DNA of 64,000 nucleotides, from the NCBI GenBank assembly GCA_003167365.1, contig PMTM01000012.1, forward strand, positions 159,928 through 223,927. Direction: 5' to 3'. Of this stretch, positions 25,080 to 34,323 are shown one piece after another (position 1 is the stretch's first letter; each line of letters begins with the position of its first letter). Position numbers and translations under genes: made by a program. The notes under the pieces are model-generated. The model saw only the letters and a program-made list of their open reading frames with translations. It ran no database searches and was not told the origin of the DNA. This stretch comes from Spartobacteria bacterium (GTDB lineage Bacteria; Verrucomicrobiota; Verrucomicrobiia; Chthoniobacterales; UBA10450).

Positions 25080-26333
25080 ATGAGGAAACGTAATCGCGTC
25101 GTCATTACCGGTATTGGAATTCTGGCTCCAAACGGGATTGGTGTGGATGCGTTCTGGAAGTCGCTTCTTGCCGGCGAAAGCGGGATAGGACCGATTACTC
25201 TTTTCGATGCCTCCAAGTTCAAGAGCCGCATTGCCGGAGAAGTTAAGGATTTTGATCCAGCCGATTATATCGAAGCGGAATTGAAACCGAAACGAATGGC
25301 CCGACACACCCAATTCGCATATGCGGCCGCAATGATGGCCTTGAGAGATGCCGGACTTGATCCCGACAATCTAAAATTGCCGAGCCCGACCCCGGTTGTG
25401 ATCGGTGTTAGCACAAGCGCGATTGATGTCATCGAGAGCGTGTATTTCGCGATGCACGATAATGGCCCGAATCGCGCGCCTACAACCTCGTCGGCAGCAT
25501 CGATTCCGCAGGCTCCGGCCAATACCATTGCAGACCGCATCGGAGCATCCGCGCATGCTGCTACCATCTCGTCGGCGTGTCCATCAGGTTTGGATGCGAT
25601 CGCGGATGCCGCCGCTCTCATCCGATCCGGTGAAGCAGAAATAGCTATCGCCGGCGGATCCGATGCTCCGATTACTCCTTTGACGATGGCGAGCTTCATT
25701 GCGAGCGGCTTGAGCTCGTACCGGAACGGTGATCCAAATCACGCGAGCAGACCTTTCGACCTAGAGCGCGATTCGGGCGTCATATCCGAAGGTGCGGGGG
25801 TTTTCATATTGGAAAACCTCGAACGGGCACAGGCCAGAGGCGCGCATGCATACTTGGAAATTTGCGGCTATGGCAAGCAACGTGATCTAGATCCCAAGAG
25901 GCCCGGGTCGGGACTCGAGGATTCCATGAACATCGCACTAGCTAATTCCAACTCTCCGCCGTCCAACGTTGACTATATTTCTGCCTACGGACCTGGACAT
26001 CCCGTCCTCGACGCGATCGAGGTCGAGGTCATCAAGAAAGTCTTCGGGAACTACGCCTACTCAGTGCCGGTGAGTTCGATTAAGGGGGTAACCGGCAATC
26101 CGCTGGCGGCAGGAGGCCCGTTTCAGGTTGCCGCTTGCGCGCTGACTATGCGTGATCAACTAATCGCGCCAACGGCAAATTACGAAGTAGAAGATCCGGC
26201 TTGCGACCTGGATTTTGTCCCGCACCGCGCACGAAGAGCCAAGGTGGATTGCGCTCTCATCAACGTCCGCGGGATTGGCGGCAGCGCCAGCACATTGGTC
26301 GTGCAGCGCGACAACGGATCTAACGGACACTAG
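25080..26333 (+). CDS. beta-ketoacyl-ACP synthase-like protein lacking both catalytic histidines
   Basis: 417 residues with the full KAS I/II (FabF) thiolase fold. VVITGIGILAPNGIG is at the N-terminus and the nucleophile is C167 in ISSACPSGLDAI. Late-fold motifs are present, but the usual NAHGTST reads SAYGPGH (Y303 for His) and the usual GHLLGAAG reads GNPLAAGG (N340 for His); K335 remains. The Cys-His-His triad is thus Cys-Tyr-Asn. It may bind an acyl chain without normal decarboxylative condensation, act like a chain-length partner, or sense acyl groups. The stop codon abuts the start of the next kinase gene, so it is the first gene of a three-gene operon with two kinases and no other fatty-acid gene. 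Confidence 0.85.
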   Translation: MRKRNRVVITGIGILAPNGIGVDAFWKSLLAGESGIGPITLFDASKFKSRIAGEVKDFDPADYIEAELKPKRMARHTQFAYAAAMMALRDAGLDPDNLKLPSPTPVVIGVSTSAIDVIESVYFAMHDNGPNRAPTTSSAASIPQAPANTIADRIGASAHAATISSACPSGLDAIADAAALIRSGEAEIAIAGGSDAPITPLTMASFIASGLSSYRNGDPNHASRPFDLERDSGVISEGAGVFILENLERAQARGAHAYLEICGYGKQRDLDPKRPGSGLEDSMNIALANSNSPPSNVDYISAYGPGHPVLDAIEVEVIKKVFGNYAYSVPVSSIKGVTGNPLAAGGPFQVAACALTMRDQLIAPTANYEVEDPACDLDFVPHRARRAKVDCALINVRGIGGSASTLVVQRDNGSNGH

Positions 26334-28865
26334 ATGAACGGCGCGACAACGGCGGTCCTCGCGGCGCTAATAATTCAAATTGGTTTAGGATTGGCGGTCT
26401 TTCAGGCCAATCCGAAACGCCATTCGAATCAATGTTTTCTCATTCTGTCTTCAGCGATAGCATTTTGGCTCGGAAGCCTATACTTCGCCTTCCATGCGAC
26501 AAATTCGGTTGTCGCGGAGCGAGCAATCCGAGGAGCGTCGACGGCGGTCCCCCTAATTCTTATCGGATTCAATATTCTGCGGTTGTCGATTCGCGAAAGA
26601 CGGCGTGGCTGGCGCGGCATCCTGCGTCATTCCCGCCTTTGGTTGATCATTGGTTTTGCCATTGTCTGGCTTTGCCAGACAAAACTCTTTCTCAATAGCG
26701 TGGAGGTGCTTGGACAAACAAGCACTGGCACGGCGCGGCTGCATCCGATTTATGGGCCAGGATTCACCGTGCACGCGGTTTACTTCGGCCTGGGCATTCT
26801 CGCTCTCATCTTCAACTACGTTCGTGACTTGCGACGCGCCACCGGCGGCGAACGGGCAGAGCTCGCATTTATTCTGATCGGAGCGACGGCAACGATCGCT
26901 TTTTCTATTCTGACGAACGCAGTTCTTCGCTTCTTTGTCGAACCAACGCAGCTGATTTGGTTAGCACCGTTTCGCGGCGTTCTGTTCAGCTTGGTAATCG
27001 CCTACGGGATTGCGACACGAAAAATTATGGACGTGGGTTTGTTCCTTCGCCGCGTCATGTCCTACGTGCTCCTAACCATCTATCTTTTGGCTCTTTATGC
27101 CGGGGTTTGGTGGATAGTTACTACGCTTCTTCATGAACTAGCCGTGGCAAATGCGCAAACGATCGCCCATATTGCGGCAGCGATAATCATCGCTTTTGCC
27201 ATGGCGCCGGCGCGAGGCATTTCGCAGAGATTGGCCGAGCGGCTTTTCATTAGCACGCGGGGACTGGATTTTCAGACAACCGTGAGCAAGGCGGCAAAAA
27301 TACTTAGCTCAGTTACCACTCTTAGAGATTTGCTCGAAAGATTTGCCAATACCGTTGCCGAAGCAGTCGGAACAGATCGGGTCTTTATACTTTTGCCTAG
27401 TAAGCAGGGCTTCTCGCAACAATATCCGATCGTCCAGCCTGGCGCACGGCTTGGTCGATTAGAATTGGATCATGAACAAGCAACAATCAAACAACTTGCA
27501 GCGAGCCGGGAACCGATTGTTCTCGACGAGTTGCATCGTGCCCGACCGACGCCACAACTGGAGCGCGTCATGCGGCAATTGGATTCGCTTCAGATTGCGC
27601 TGGCCATTGGAATCTTTGCGCGCGATCACCTCGCCGGAGTCATGCTGCTCGGTCCGCGCATATCCGGACGCATTTACGGGAGCGTCGAGCAAAATGCGCT
27701 GCAAGTTTTGTGCGGCCAACTTGCGGTAGCAATCGAGAATGCGCGACTCTTCACCGAAGTGCAGAACGCAAAACTCTATAATGAAACGCTACTCGAAAAT
27801 CTTACCACCGGAGTTATAGCAGCCGGTCCCGATGAACGCATTACGGTGTTTAACAACGAAGCCGGGCAGATCACCGAACTCAATTCCCGCGAAATCCAAG
27901 ACGAGTATCTGGACAAGTTACCCGGGCCGCTGCGGGACGCGCTGCGCAAAACACTGCAGACGGGTGAAAGCCAGGAAAACAGCGAACTCACCCTTCGTTC
28001 AGGTGACCGAAGCGTTGTCGTCCGCACGAGCAGTTCGATCTTTCACGGACAAGAGGGTGAGATGTTGGGTGCGCTGATGGTTCTGACGGATATTACCGCG
28101 CTGAAGCGCCTCGAACTACAGATCCGCCGTAGCGATCGTCTCGCCAGCCTTGGCACACTTTCGGCCGGCATGGCGCACGAGATCAAGAATCCGCTCGTGT
28201 CGATCAAGACTTTCGCCCAATTATTGCCCGAGCGATATCAGGATTCGGATTTCCGGGAGACGTTTTCCAATCTAATCGGCCACGAGATCGAGCGGATCGA
28301 CTCGCTCGTCAATCAACTGCTGCGTTTCGCCCGGCCGGCCAAGCCCGTTCTAAAACTCATGCACGTGCAGGAGATTTTGGAGAAGTCGCTTCTCCTCGTA
28401 GGACATCGCTTGTATCAAAAAGATATTAAATTATCTCGTTCTTGGGAGGCGAATGTTGATACAATCCGGGCCGATGCCGATCAACTCGAGCAAGTCTTTC
28501 TCAACTTTTTTCTCAACGCGATGGATGCAATGAAAAATGGCGGCGAACTAAACGTGCAAACCGAGATTCGCACGGATGAAGAGTGGGTTTCGGCACTCGC
28601 TCAGAACAATGGCAACACCCACGAGATTCTTCGAATCACCATTCGGGATACCGGTGACGGAATCCGCGGTGAAGACATCCCGCACGTCTTCGATCCATTC
28701 TTCACAACAAAGGACTATGGTACTGGGCTGGGCCTCTCCGTTGTCCACGGAATCATTCAAGAACATGGCGGCCAGATCGAAGTGGAGAGCGAATTGAAGA
28801 AGGGGACGGCATTTCACATCCTCCTTCCGCTCGTTCGTTTCGACAGCGAGGTAGCCGCCGCATGA
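26334..28865 (+). CDS. membrane sensor histidine kinase (7TM-GAF-PAS-HisKA-HATPase)
   Basis: 843 residues. About eight N-terminal membrane helices (residues 5-290) resemble the histidine kinase N-terminal 7TM region seen in PrsK-like kinases. A GAF domain follows (about 315-475), then a PAS domain with NLTTGVIAAGPDERITVFNNEAG. HisKA carries phospho-acceptor H in MAHEIKNPLVSIKTFAQLLP. HATPase_c has FLNFFLNAMDAM, DTGDGIRGEDIPHVFDPFFT and GTGLGLSVVHGI. It starts immediately after the ketosynthase stop and its own stop overlaps the next gene by four bases. No DNA-binding regulator is in the operon. Confidence 0.88.
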   Translation: MNGATTAVLAALIIQIGLGLAVFQANPKRHSNQCFLILSSAIAFWLGSLYFAFHATNSVVAERAIRGASTAVPLILIGFNILRLSIRERRRGWRGILRHSRLWLIIGFAIVWLCQTKLFLNSVEVLGQTSTGTARLHPIYGPGFTVHAVYFGLGILALIFNYVRDLRRATGGERAELAFILIGATATIAFSILTNAVLRFFVEPTQLIWLAPFRGVLFSLVIAYGIATRKIMDVGLFLRRVMSYVLLTIYLLALYAGVWWIVTTLLHELAVANAQTIAHIAAAIIIAFAMAPARGISQRLAERLFISTRGLDFQTTVSKAAKILSSVTTLRDLLERFANTVAEAVGTDRVFILLPSKQGFSQQYPIVQPGARLGRLELDHEQATIKQLAASREPIVLDELHRARPTPQLERVMRQLDSLQIALAIGIFARDHLAGVMLLGPRISGRIYGSVEQNALQVLCGQLAVAIENARLFTEVQNAKLYNETLLENLTTGVIAAGPDERITVFNNEAGQITELNSREIQDEYLDKLPGPLRDALRKTLQTGESQENSELTLRSGDRSVVVRTSSSIFHGQEGEMLGALMVLTDITALKRLELQIRRSDRLASLGTLSAGMAHEIKNPLVSIKTFAQLLPERYQDSDFRETFSNLIGHEIERIDSLVNQLLRFARPAKPVLKLMHVQEILEKSLLLVGHRLYQKDIKLSRSWEANVDTIRADADQLEQVFLNFFLNAMDAMKNGGELNVQTEIRTDEEWVSALAQNNGNTHEILRITIRDTGDGIRGEDIPHVFDPFFTTKDYGTGLGLSVVHGIIQEHGGQIEVESELKKGTAFHILLPLVRFDSEVAAA

Positions 28866-30871
28866 CCTCTGCGCCGGTCTGCGTTCTTTATACCCAAGAC
28901 CCTGATCTCGCTCGGCGAGTCAAGGCTTACCTGCGTACCATGGCGCAAGTGCGGCATGTGACAGATGCCGATCGCCTTGACGTCGTTCTTCAACAAGCTG
29001 GACCCGCATTGTGCATTGTAGATCTTCGCGCCAAAGAAAGTCGCGACTTGGTCGAGCAGATCCAGAAAGATTGGCCGGAAGTCCTGATTACAGCCTTGGG
29101 CGCTTTGCGCTCAGAGCCACTGCGCGAGACGGAACAATCTGGGATTTATGCGGCCGAGGATTTAGAACTCGATCGCCGGCGCTTTCAAGCTCTCGCCGGG
29201 CGCGCCTTCGACCATCTTAAAGTTCTCCAGGAAAACCGGGCCCTCCGTGAAACAACGTCGACAAGCAATTTCTCTTCTGAAACGCCGCCCCGATCCGAGT
29301 CCGTTCCTGAGCGGACCAGCGGTCCCTCATTGCGCTTGCTTCGTTTTCCTCGCGTGTTCCGCCGATTTGAAAACGTCGATGCGCTGCTTGCCAGCATTGT
29401 GGAAAGCGTCGCCGATGCCGCTGGCGTTACGCGTGTTGGCATTTTCTCCAAGAGCCGCCAAGGCGATCGTTATCGGCTCCGAGCCGGCTTGCGCTGTCTG
29501 CCCGAAACGCATGACGTGGAATTTGGCGAGCGCGATGCGCTCGTGCGCTGGTCCGAACTGCATGCGCATTTGATTTCGCGCGCCAACCTTGCCCAGACCC
29601 CAGAGCAAGCGCAACGGGCGCTTCTCCGCCGCGCGCTCGACACGTTCGGCGCGGAAGTCATCGCCCCGCTTTATGCTCGCAGCCGCATCATTGGCTGGTT
29701 GTTCTTCGGGCACCGGTTAACCGGACAACGATTCAACTATTCCGACCTCGAGGGTCTGATGATCCTGGCCGAACATGTCTCGACCGTCCTCGAAAACGCT
29801 CTGCTCCACGAGGAAATCTCACTGCAAAAAACTTTGGCCGAAACGCTGCTCAAATCCATTCCGGCTGGAATTGTGGCGACGGACCAGGATGGCGTGATTC
29901 GCTGGTTTAATCCGACCGCGGAGCAAATTCTTGGTGTATCAGGTTCCGAAGCCTTGAACAAACCGGTCGAAGCTACTGGGGGAACGCTTGCCGCTTTCTT
30001 GCGCGACACACTCGATACCAAAACGAATTTGCCTCCGCGAAATTGGATCGACAATAACACACGCCGATCGCTGTCCGTGAAAACTCGCAAACTGCTCGAT
30101 CACGACACGCCACTTGGCGCGGTCGCTGTCATCGAGGATCTGACCGTTGAGGAGAGCCTGCGCCAAAAACAAGACCTCGTGGATCGGACCGCATTTTGGA
30201 CGGACCTGGCCGCGAGCATGTCGCACGAAATTCGCAATCCGCTTGTCGCGATCAAAACGTTCGCTCAACTGCTTCCCGAACGGTTCGATGATGCTGATTT
30301 TCGAAAAGAATTTAACGAGATCGTCGTCGGCGAAGTCGACCGGCTCGACACGATCATTACCCAGATCAGCAATTTCGCTCACCCTCCCGATCTCGTTTTG
30401 AAGCCGATCGATGTCCGGTCGTCCGTCAAAAAAGGAATCGAGATCGCGAGGTCGCGCTTCGGCGTCAACGGTGGCGTCGCTGTTGAAACCTCCCTGCCTA
30501 ACGATTTGCCGAAAGTGCTGGGCGACGAGACCGCTCTCGCGGAAGTATTCGCGCATCTGGTGGTCAACGCAGCTGAGGCTTTGTCCGGTAAGACCAAGCC
30601 GCGTATTACACTTGCGGCAAAACCGCTGCGTCAGGGGAAAACCGGAGGCGGTGTAATCGTCACGGTTCGAGACAACGGGAAGGGCATCGCTCCCAATTTA
30701 AGGGACAAGGTTTTTTCTCCGTTTTGCACGACCAAGCCGCGCGGAATGGGGCTTGGTTTGCCAATCGTCAAGCGCACTATCTTCGACCACAATGGCCGAG
30801 TCGATATCGATTCTACCACTCACGGAACGTCTGTCAGCGTAGTCTTGCCGGCGAGCACGAAGAAAAACTGA
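28862..30871 (+). CDS. soluble sensor kinase (pseudo-receiver-GAF-PAS-HisKA-HATPase)
   Basis: 669 residues without membrane segments. The N-terminal 120 residues look like a receiver domain (VCVLYTQDPDLARRVKAYL, then CIVDLRAKES), but the usual acidic pair is reduced, so it may not be phosphorylated normally. A GAF domain (about 180-325) and a PAS domain (SIPAGIVATDQDGVIRWFNP) follow. HisKA has H in MSHEIRNPLVAIKTFAQLLP, almost identical to the upstream kinase, which suggests duplication. HATPase_c ends with DNGKGIAPNLRDKVFSPFCT and GMGLGLPIVKR. The start overlaps the preceding stop (ATGA). A strong hairpin follows the gene. Confidence 0.87.
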   Translation: MTSAPVCVLYTQDPDLARRVKAYLRTMAQVRHVTDADRLDVVLQQAGPALCIVDLRAKESRDLVEQIQKDWPEVLITALGALRSEPLRETEQSGIYAAEDLELDRRRFQALAGRAFDHLKVLQENRALRETTSTSNFSSETPPRSESVPERTSGPSLRLLRFPRVFRRFENVDALLASIVESVADAAGVTRVGIFSKSRQGDRYRLRAGLRCLPETHDVEFGERDALVRWSELHAHLISRANLAQTPEQAQRALLRRALDTFGAEVIAPLYARSRIIGWLFFGHRLTGQRFNYSDLEGLMILAEHVSTVLENALLHEEISLQKTLAETLLKSIPAGIVATDQDGVIRWFNPTAEQILGVSGSEALNKPVEATGGTLAAFLRDTLDTKTNLPPRNWIDNNTRRSLSVKTRKLLDHDTPLGAVAVIEDLTVEESLRQKQDLVDRTAFWTDLAASMSHEIRNPLVAIKTFAQLLPERFDDADFRKEFNEIVVGEVDRLDTIITQISNFAHPPDLVLKPIDVRSSVKKGIEIARSRFGVNGGVAVETSLPNDLPKVLGDETALAEVFAHLVVNAAEALSGKTKPRITLAAKPLRQGKTGGGVIVTVRDNGKGIAPNLRDKVFSPFCTTKPRGMGLGLPIVKRTIFDHNGRVDIDSTTHGTSVSVVLPASTKKN

Positions 30872-30919
30872 CGAATTTTCGGATTTCGGTTTTCCGAAAT
30901 CATCAATTAGATTCGTCAG
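30868..30919 (+). terminator. nested hairpin at the end of the ketosynthase-kinase operon
   Basis: Outer arms CTGACGAAT (overlapping the stop codon) and ATTCGTCAG enclose a perfect 8-bp hairpin GATTTCGG-TTTT-CCGAAATC at 30882-30901. It has no long T-run after it, but the position and stability fit a terminator or mRNA 3'-end structure. Confidence 0.55.
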
Positions 30920-30958
30920 GAGTTTTCGATTCCAGGCTAAGATCGACATCTTCATTTT

Positions 30959-31927
30959 ATGATCGTTACTACCGCTCAACTTTACAAAGTCGCTTATGGC
31001 AAATTCGCCGTCGGCGCCTATAACATTAATAACATGGAACAGATTCTCGGCCTGTTCCGCGGCAACGTGCAAAGCAAAGCGCCGTTTATCGTTCAACTCT
31101 CCAAAGGCGCACGAAAATATGCGGACAAGCGCATGCTCGAAGCGATGCTCCGCACGGCCGAGGAAATATTCCCCGAAGCCATCTTCGCCGTTCATCTCGA
31201 TCACGGCGATGAGGAAACCTGCTATGACTGCATCGATTCCGGCTTTTACAGCTCGGTAATGATCGACGCCAGCCACGAGCCGTTCGAAAAGAACGTCGCG
31301 ATTACGAAGCGCGTTGTCGATCGGGCGCACGCCAAACGAATTAGCGTCGAGGCCGAACTGGGAATGTTGGGCGGTGTCGAGGAAGACATTCAAGTCGACG
31401 AAGGTCACGCTTGCTTGACCAACCCCGAGGAAGCGATTGATTTCATCAAACAAACCAAGTGCGATTCACTTGCCGCTGCGATCGGAACCAGTCACGGCGC
31501 TTACAAATTCAAGGGACAGCAATCGCTGCACTTCGAAGTCATCGAAGGGATTCGTGATAACTTGAAGAAAGCCGGCTTGCCGCCGACGCCAATTGTGATG
31601 CACGGCTCATCGAGCGTTCCCAGATCCGAGGTCGAGCGAATCAATGCCGCCGGCGGCAAACTCGATCCGTCAGCGCGCGGCGTAAACGAAGAGGAATATC
31701 TGCCCGCCGCAAAACTCGGCGTGACGAAAGTGAATATCGACACCGATGGCCGGCTTGTCTGGACCCGCGTTCATCGCGAATTCTTCCGCGATAAACCGTC
31801 CGAATTCGATTTCCGTCCTCCGGGGACAATTTTCGTCGAGGAATATGCCAACTTCATCGCGCATAAAAACGAGAAACTCGGTTCCGCCGGGCAGCTTGAG
31901 GCCGTGCGCGCAAGCGTGAAAAAGTAG
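30959..31927 (+). CDS. fba: class II fructose-bisphosphate aldolase
   Basis: 322 residues. It cleaves fructose-1,6-bisphosphate to DHAP and glyceraldehyde-3-phosphate in glycolysis and runs in reverse in gluconeogenesis. Class II signatures are GAYNINNMEQ near the N-terminus, the zinc-binding HLDHGD region, YSSVMIDAS, SVEAELGMLGGVE, HGAYKF and VMHGSSSVP (zinc His), and the phosphate-binding KVNIDTDGR. A copy of AAGATCGACA lies 10 bases before the ATG. It is followed by a double hairpin repeat. Confidence 0.93.
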   Translation: MIVTTAQLYKVAYGKFAVGAYNINNMEQILGLFRGNVQSKAPFIVQLSKGARKYADKRMLEAMLRTAEEIFPEAIFAVHLDHGDEETCYDCIDSGFYSSVMIDASHEPFEKNVAITKRVVDRAHAKRISVEAELGMLGGVEEDIQVDEGHACLTNPEEAIDFIKQTKCDSLAAAIGTSHGAYKFKGQQSLHFEVIEGIRDNLKKAGLPPTPIVMHGSSSVPRSEVERINAAGGKLDPSARGVNEEEYLPAAKLGVTKVNIDTDGRLVWTRVHREFFRDKPSEFDFRPPGTIFVEEYANFIAHKNEKLGSAGQLEAVRASVKK

Positions 31928-31974
31928 CGCAAGCCTCCGGCTTGCGTATCGGAGCCACAAGCGGGACGCTTGTG
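31928..31974. repeat. double-hairpin REP-like element after fba
   Basis: Two hairpins lie side by side: CGCAAG-CCTCCGG-CTTGCG (31928-31946) and CACAAGCG-GGA-CGCTTGTG (31956-31974), beginning right after the aldolase stop codon. They may also end fba transcription. The layout is like the cruciform element at 16328. Confidence 0.6.
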
Positions 31975-31990
31975 CTACTTTTCTTCTCGA

Positions 31991-33013
31991 TTGAAAACAG
32001 TGACTTTCACGCTCCAGGAACTCGAGAAATTATCGGGCGGTGAGCTGCTCGGCGATCCCGCCCAACAAATTACCGGGGTCGCGTCTCTCGCGGAAGCGAC
32101 TGCCGGTGAAATCAGTTTCTTCGGTAGTCCCCGATACGCGGCTCAGCTTCGCAAGACGCGCGCTTCCGCCGTCTTCGTTCCGCTCGACTTCTCGGAAAAG
32201 ACCGCAGCCGCCCAGATTCGTGTTTCAAATCCGGCGAAAGCGTTCGAGCAAATCGTCCTGAGACTTGCGCCGAAAGCGATCGCGTTTGCACCGGGCGTTC
32301 ATCCAAGGGCGGTTGTCGATCCTGGCGCGAAGCTCGGGCATGGCGTTTCGATCCAACCCAACGCCGTCATCGAACCTGGCGTCTGCATCGGCGACAATTC
32401 AGTAATCGGAGCGGACTGCTATGTCGGTCATGAAACAACGATCGGCGCCGATTGCATAATTTATCCGCACGTGACGATTCGCGAGCGCGCCCGAATCGGA
32501 GCGCGGGTCATCATTCACAGCGGCGCGGTCATCGGTGCAGATGGTTTCGGCTTTGAACCCGCACAAGGCCGCTACGAGAAAGTGCCACAGTTAGGAATTG
32601 TCCAAATCGACGATGACGTGGAGATCGGCGCGAATACGACCATCGATCGCGCCAGATTTGGGCGGACTTGGATTCAGGAAGGCGTAAAGATCGATAATCT
32701 CGTCCAGGTTGCCCACAACGTCGTCATCGGAAAACATACCGTCATTGCCGCGCAGACCGCGATTGCCGGGAGTACGCGCATTGGCGAACGAGTGTTAATG
32801 GGTGGCCAGGTTGGCGTGGTCGGCCATATCGAAATCGGCGATGGAACCATCGTAGGCGCACGAGCCGGCGTTACGAAGAGTATTTCCGGTGGCACCTGGT
32901 GGTCTACGCCGATCGTGCCTCTCGCGGTCGCCAAGCGGCACACGGCATGGCTTCATCGGCTCGGAAAGCTCATCGAGCGGGTGAAGGAAATCGAGAAAAA
33001 GCTCGGATCATAG
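31991..33013 (+). CDS. lpxD: UDP-3-O-acylglucosamine N-acyltransferase
   Basis: About 340 residues, matching the usual LpxD length. It adds the N-linked acyl chain in lipid A synthesis. The N-terminal uridine-binding domain contains the [16 protein letters not shown] segment. A long left-handed beta-helix of hexapeptide repeats follows (for example [21 protein letters not shown]), with catalytic-type H in [18 protein letters not shown]. The C-terminal helix ends [10 protein letters not shown]. The TTG at 31991 gives the family-like N-terminus; a GTG nine bases later is also possible, and the open frame extends into the hairpin element. It implies a lipid A-containing outer membrane. Confidence 0.9.
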   Translation: MKTVTFTLQELEKLSGGELLGDPAQQITGVASLAEATAGEISFFGSPRYAAQLRKTRASAVFVPLDFSEKTAAAQIRVSNPAKAFEQIVLRLAPKAIAFAPGVHPRAVVDPGAKLGHGVSIQPNAVIEPGVCIGDNSVIGADCYVGHETTIGADCIIYPHVTIRERARIGARVIIHSGAVIGADGFGFEPAQGRYEKVPQLGIVQIDDDVEIGANTTIDRARFGRTWIQEGVKIDNLVQVAHNVVIGKHTVIAAQTAIAGSTRIGERVLMGGQVGVVGHIEIGDGTIVGARAGVTKSISGGTWWSTPIVPLAVAKRHTAWLHRLGKLIERVKEIEKKLGS

Positions 33014-33123
33014 GTCCCAACCGGTCCGTTGCGTTTCAATCTTGCGAACGGAGCATCGCAACCTTAGGAAAGGAAAAGGATTTCCGAGAGGGAAATCAGA
33101 ACCGGAGACAGATGGCAAGGTTA

Positions 33124-33145
33124 GTGCTTATAGTAATTATAGCAC
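33124..33145. promoter_or_regulatory. palindromic AT-rich site upstream of the CheY-like gene
   Basis: GTGC-T-TATA-GTAAT-TATA-GCAC is an imperfect inverted repeat centred about 24 bases upstream of the next start codon, in an otherwise GC-rich area. It could be an operator overlapping a promoter. No known regulator consensus is recognised. Confidence 0.35.
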
Positions 33146-33157
33146 CTATAAAACACT

Positions 33158-33604
33158 ATGGAGTTACTTACCCGCGATTCTTTCCAGTTCCTCATCGTCG
33201 ATGACGACCCAACCATCGCCAGATTTGTTGTCACCTACCTGCGCCAACGCGGGCATACCTGCCATTCTCTAACCGATGGGTTCCAAACTGCCGCCTGGCT
33301 TGCCCACCACGACTGCGACGTGGTGGTTGTCGATCTCAAGATGCCGAAAGTGGACGGGATTACCCTCATTTCCTTCATCCGCGAGGTTAATTCCCAAGTT
33401 CCGATCATCGTTTTTACCGGCGTCGGTTATAATGAAGAGCAAATGCACGCTGCTTTGCGAGCCGGAGCGAACGGTTATGTCAGCAAGAATCTACCGATTG
33501 AGCAGCTTTACTGCGTCCTTTCGCGCGTGCTCGCGACGTGCCATCAACGAGCGCAGCACGAGACTGTCAATACCGAACACCCCGCGCTCATGGGCGCGGC
33601 GTAA
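33158..33604 (+). CDS. single-domain response regulator (CheY-like)
   Basis: 148 residues, receiver domain only. Acidic pocket IVDDDPT, phospho-acceptor D in VVVVDLKMPKVDG, T in IVFTGVGYNEE, K in GYVSKNLP. After about residue 125 there is only a short tail with no DNA-binding domain, so it should act through protein contacts. Candidate inputs are the orphan kinases at 9577-11622 and 23596-30871. No ribosome-binding site is obvious. Confidence 0.87.
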   Translation: MELLTRDSFQFLIVDDDPTIARFVVTYLRQRGHTCHSLTDGFQTAAWLAHHDCDVVVVDLKMPKVDGITLISFIREVNSQVPIIVFTGVGYNEEQMHAALRAGANGYVSKNLPIEQLYCVLSRVLATCHQRAQHETVNTEHPALMGAA

Positions 33605-33621
33605 CAACGACAATTCTCAAA

Positions 33622-34101
33622 TCAAGGCAATCGCACTTCTTCCAAAAGTTCACGCAGCGCATCATTTGAGATGCACGCGGCGCCGGAAGCCATAACGGTT
33701 TGCTGCTCCAGGTAGTCTGACGTTGCCACCGTCAGGTAGAAGTGCGCGGCATATTTCGAGGCAAGACGTTCAATTACAGCGTCGGCGGTTTGGCCGGCAC
33801 GAGAATAGAAGATCTCTATCTCGCCCGCATCGGAGAGTTGAGTTACTTTCGGACCGCGGCCGTCGAACACGACTACCATGCGAACGCCGGTCCAATCCTG
33901 ATAATCTCGAAGCCGTTTAATCAAGACTTCGCGCGCCATCGATGTTCGCCTTTTATGAAGTGCGCGTAATTCCGGCCACGCAAAAATCACACTATGTCCA
34001 TCGACAATTAACAGATGGCGCGGACCAGGCGCAACAGCGTCGTTGCTGTTCTTATTGCGCGGCGGCCGATTGCTTTTTGGCCTTCGGTTTCGGCGACTCA
34101 C
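33622..34101 (-). CDS. YacP/Rae1-like NYN-domain protein
   Basis: Up to 159 residues. HLLIVDGHSVIFAWPELR, the acidic VVVFDGRG, a TADAVIERLA helix and VATSDYLEQQTV reproduce the PIN-like NYN_YacP fold with its metal-binding aspartates. Family members are ribonucleases; Bacillus Rae1 cuts mRNA in the ribosome. The GTG at 34101 lies inside the 3' end of the preceding small gene, and the first 25 residues are basic and disordered, so the true start may be further in. It converges with the CheY-like gene. Confidence 0.75.
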   Translation of the reverse strand: MSRRNRRPKSNRPPRNKNSNDAVAPGPRHLLIVDGHSVIFAWPELRALHKRRTSMAREVLIKRLRDYQDWTGVRMVVVFDGRGPKVTQLSDAGEIEIFYSRAGQTADAVIERLASKYAAHFYLTVATSDYLEQQTVMASGAACISNDALRELLEEVRLP

Positions 34102-34189
34102 GGCGTGTTCCCTTCACGGCAACTCTCTTGCGCTTCACATATGCCTTGCGCCGTTTCCGTTTGGTTCTGACTCGATGTTGCTGGCCCAT
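34052..34189 (-). CDS. small highly basic protein (45 aa)
   Basis: An ATG-started frame of 45 codons, MGQQHRVRTKRKRRKAYVKR at its N-terminus and ending KKQSAAAQ. Nearly half the residues are Lys or Arg. It overlaps the start of the NYN gene and probably heads that two-gene unit, so it may bind RNA or ribosomes; this is inference. The open frame extends upstream, but the composition changes sharply at this Met. Confidence 0.6.
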   Translation of the reverse strand: MGQQHRVRTKRKRRKAYVKRKRVAVKGTRRESPKPKAKKQSAAAQ

Positions 34190-34323
34190 GAGATGTTCTA
34201 TAGATGCGCTGCGCAACCGACGCAATGGCCAACGCCGGCGAACATAGCAATGCCGGAATCCTAATAATCGGATTGCGTTTCCCCGCCGAAGGCAGTTACA
34301 ACAGCTACTCCAAATCATCCCCC

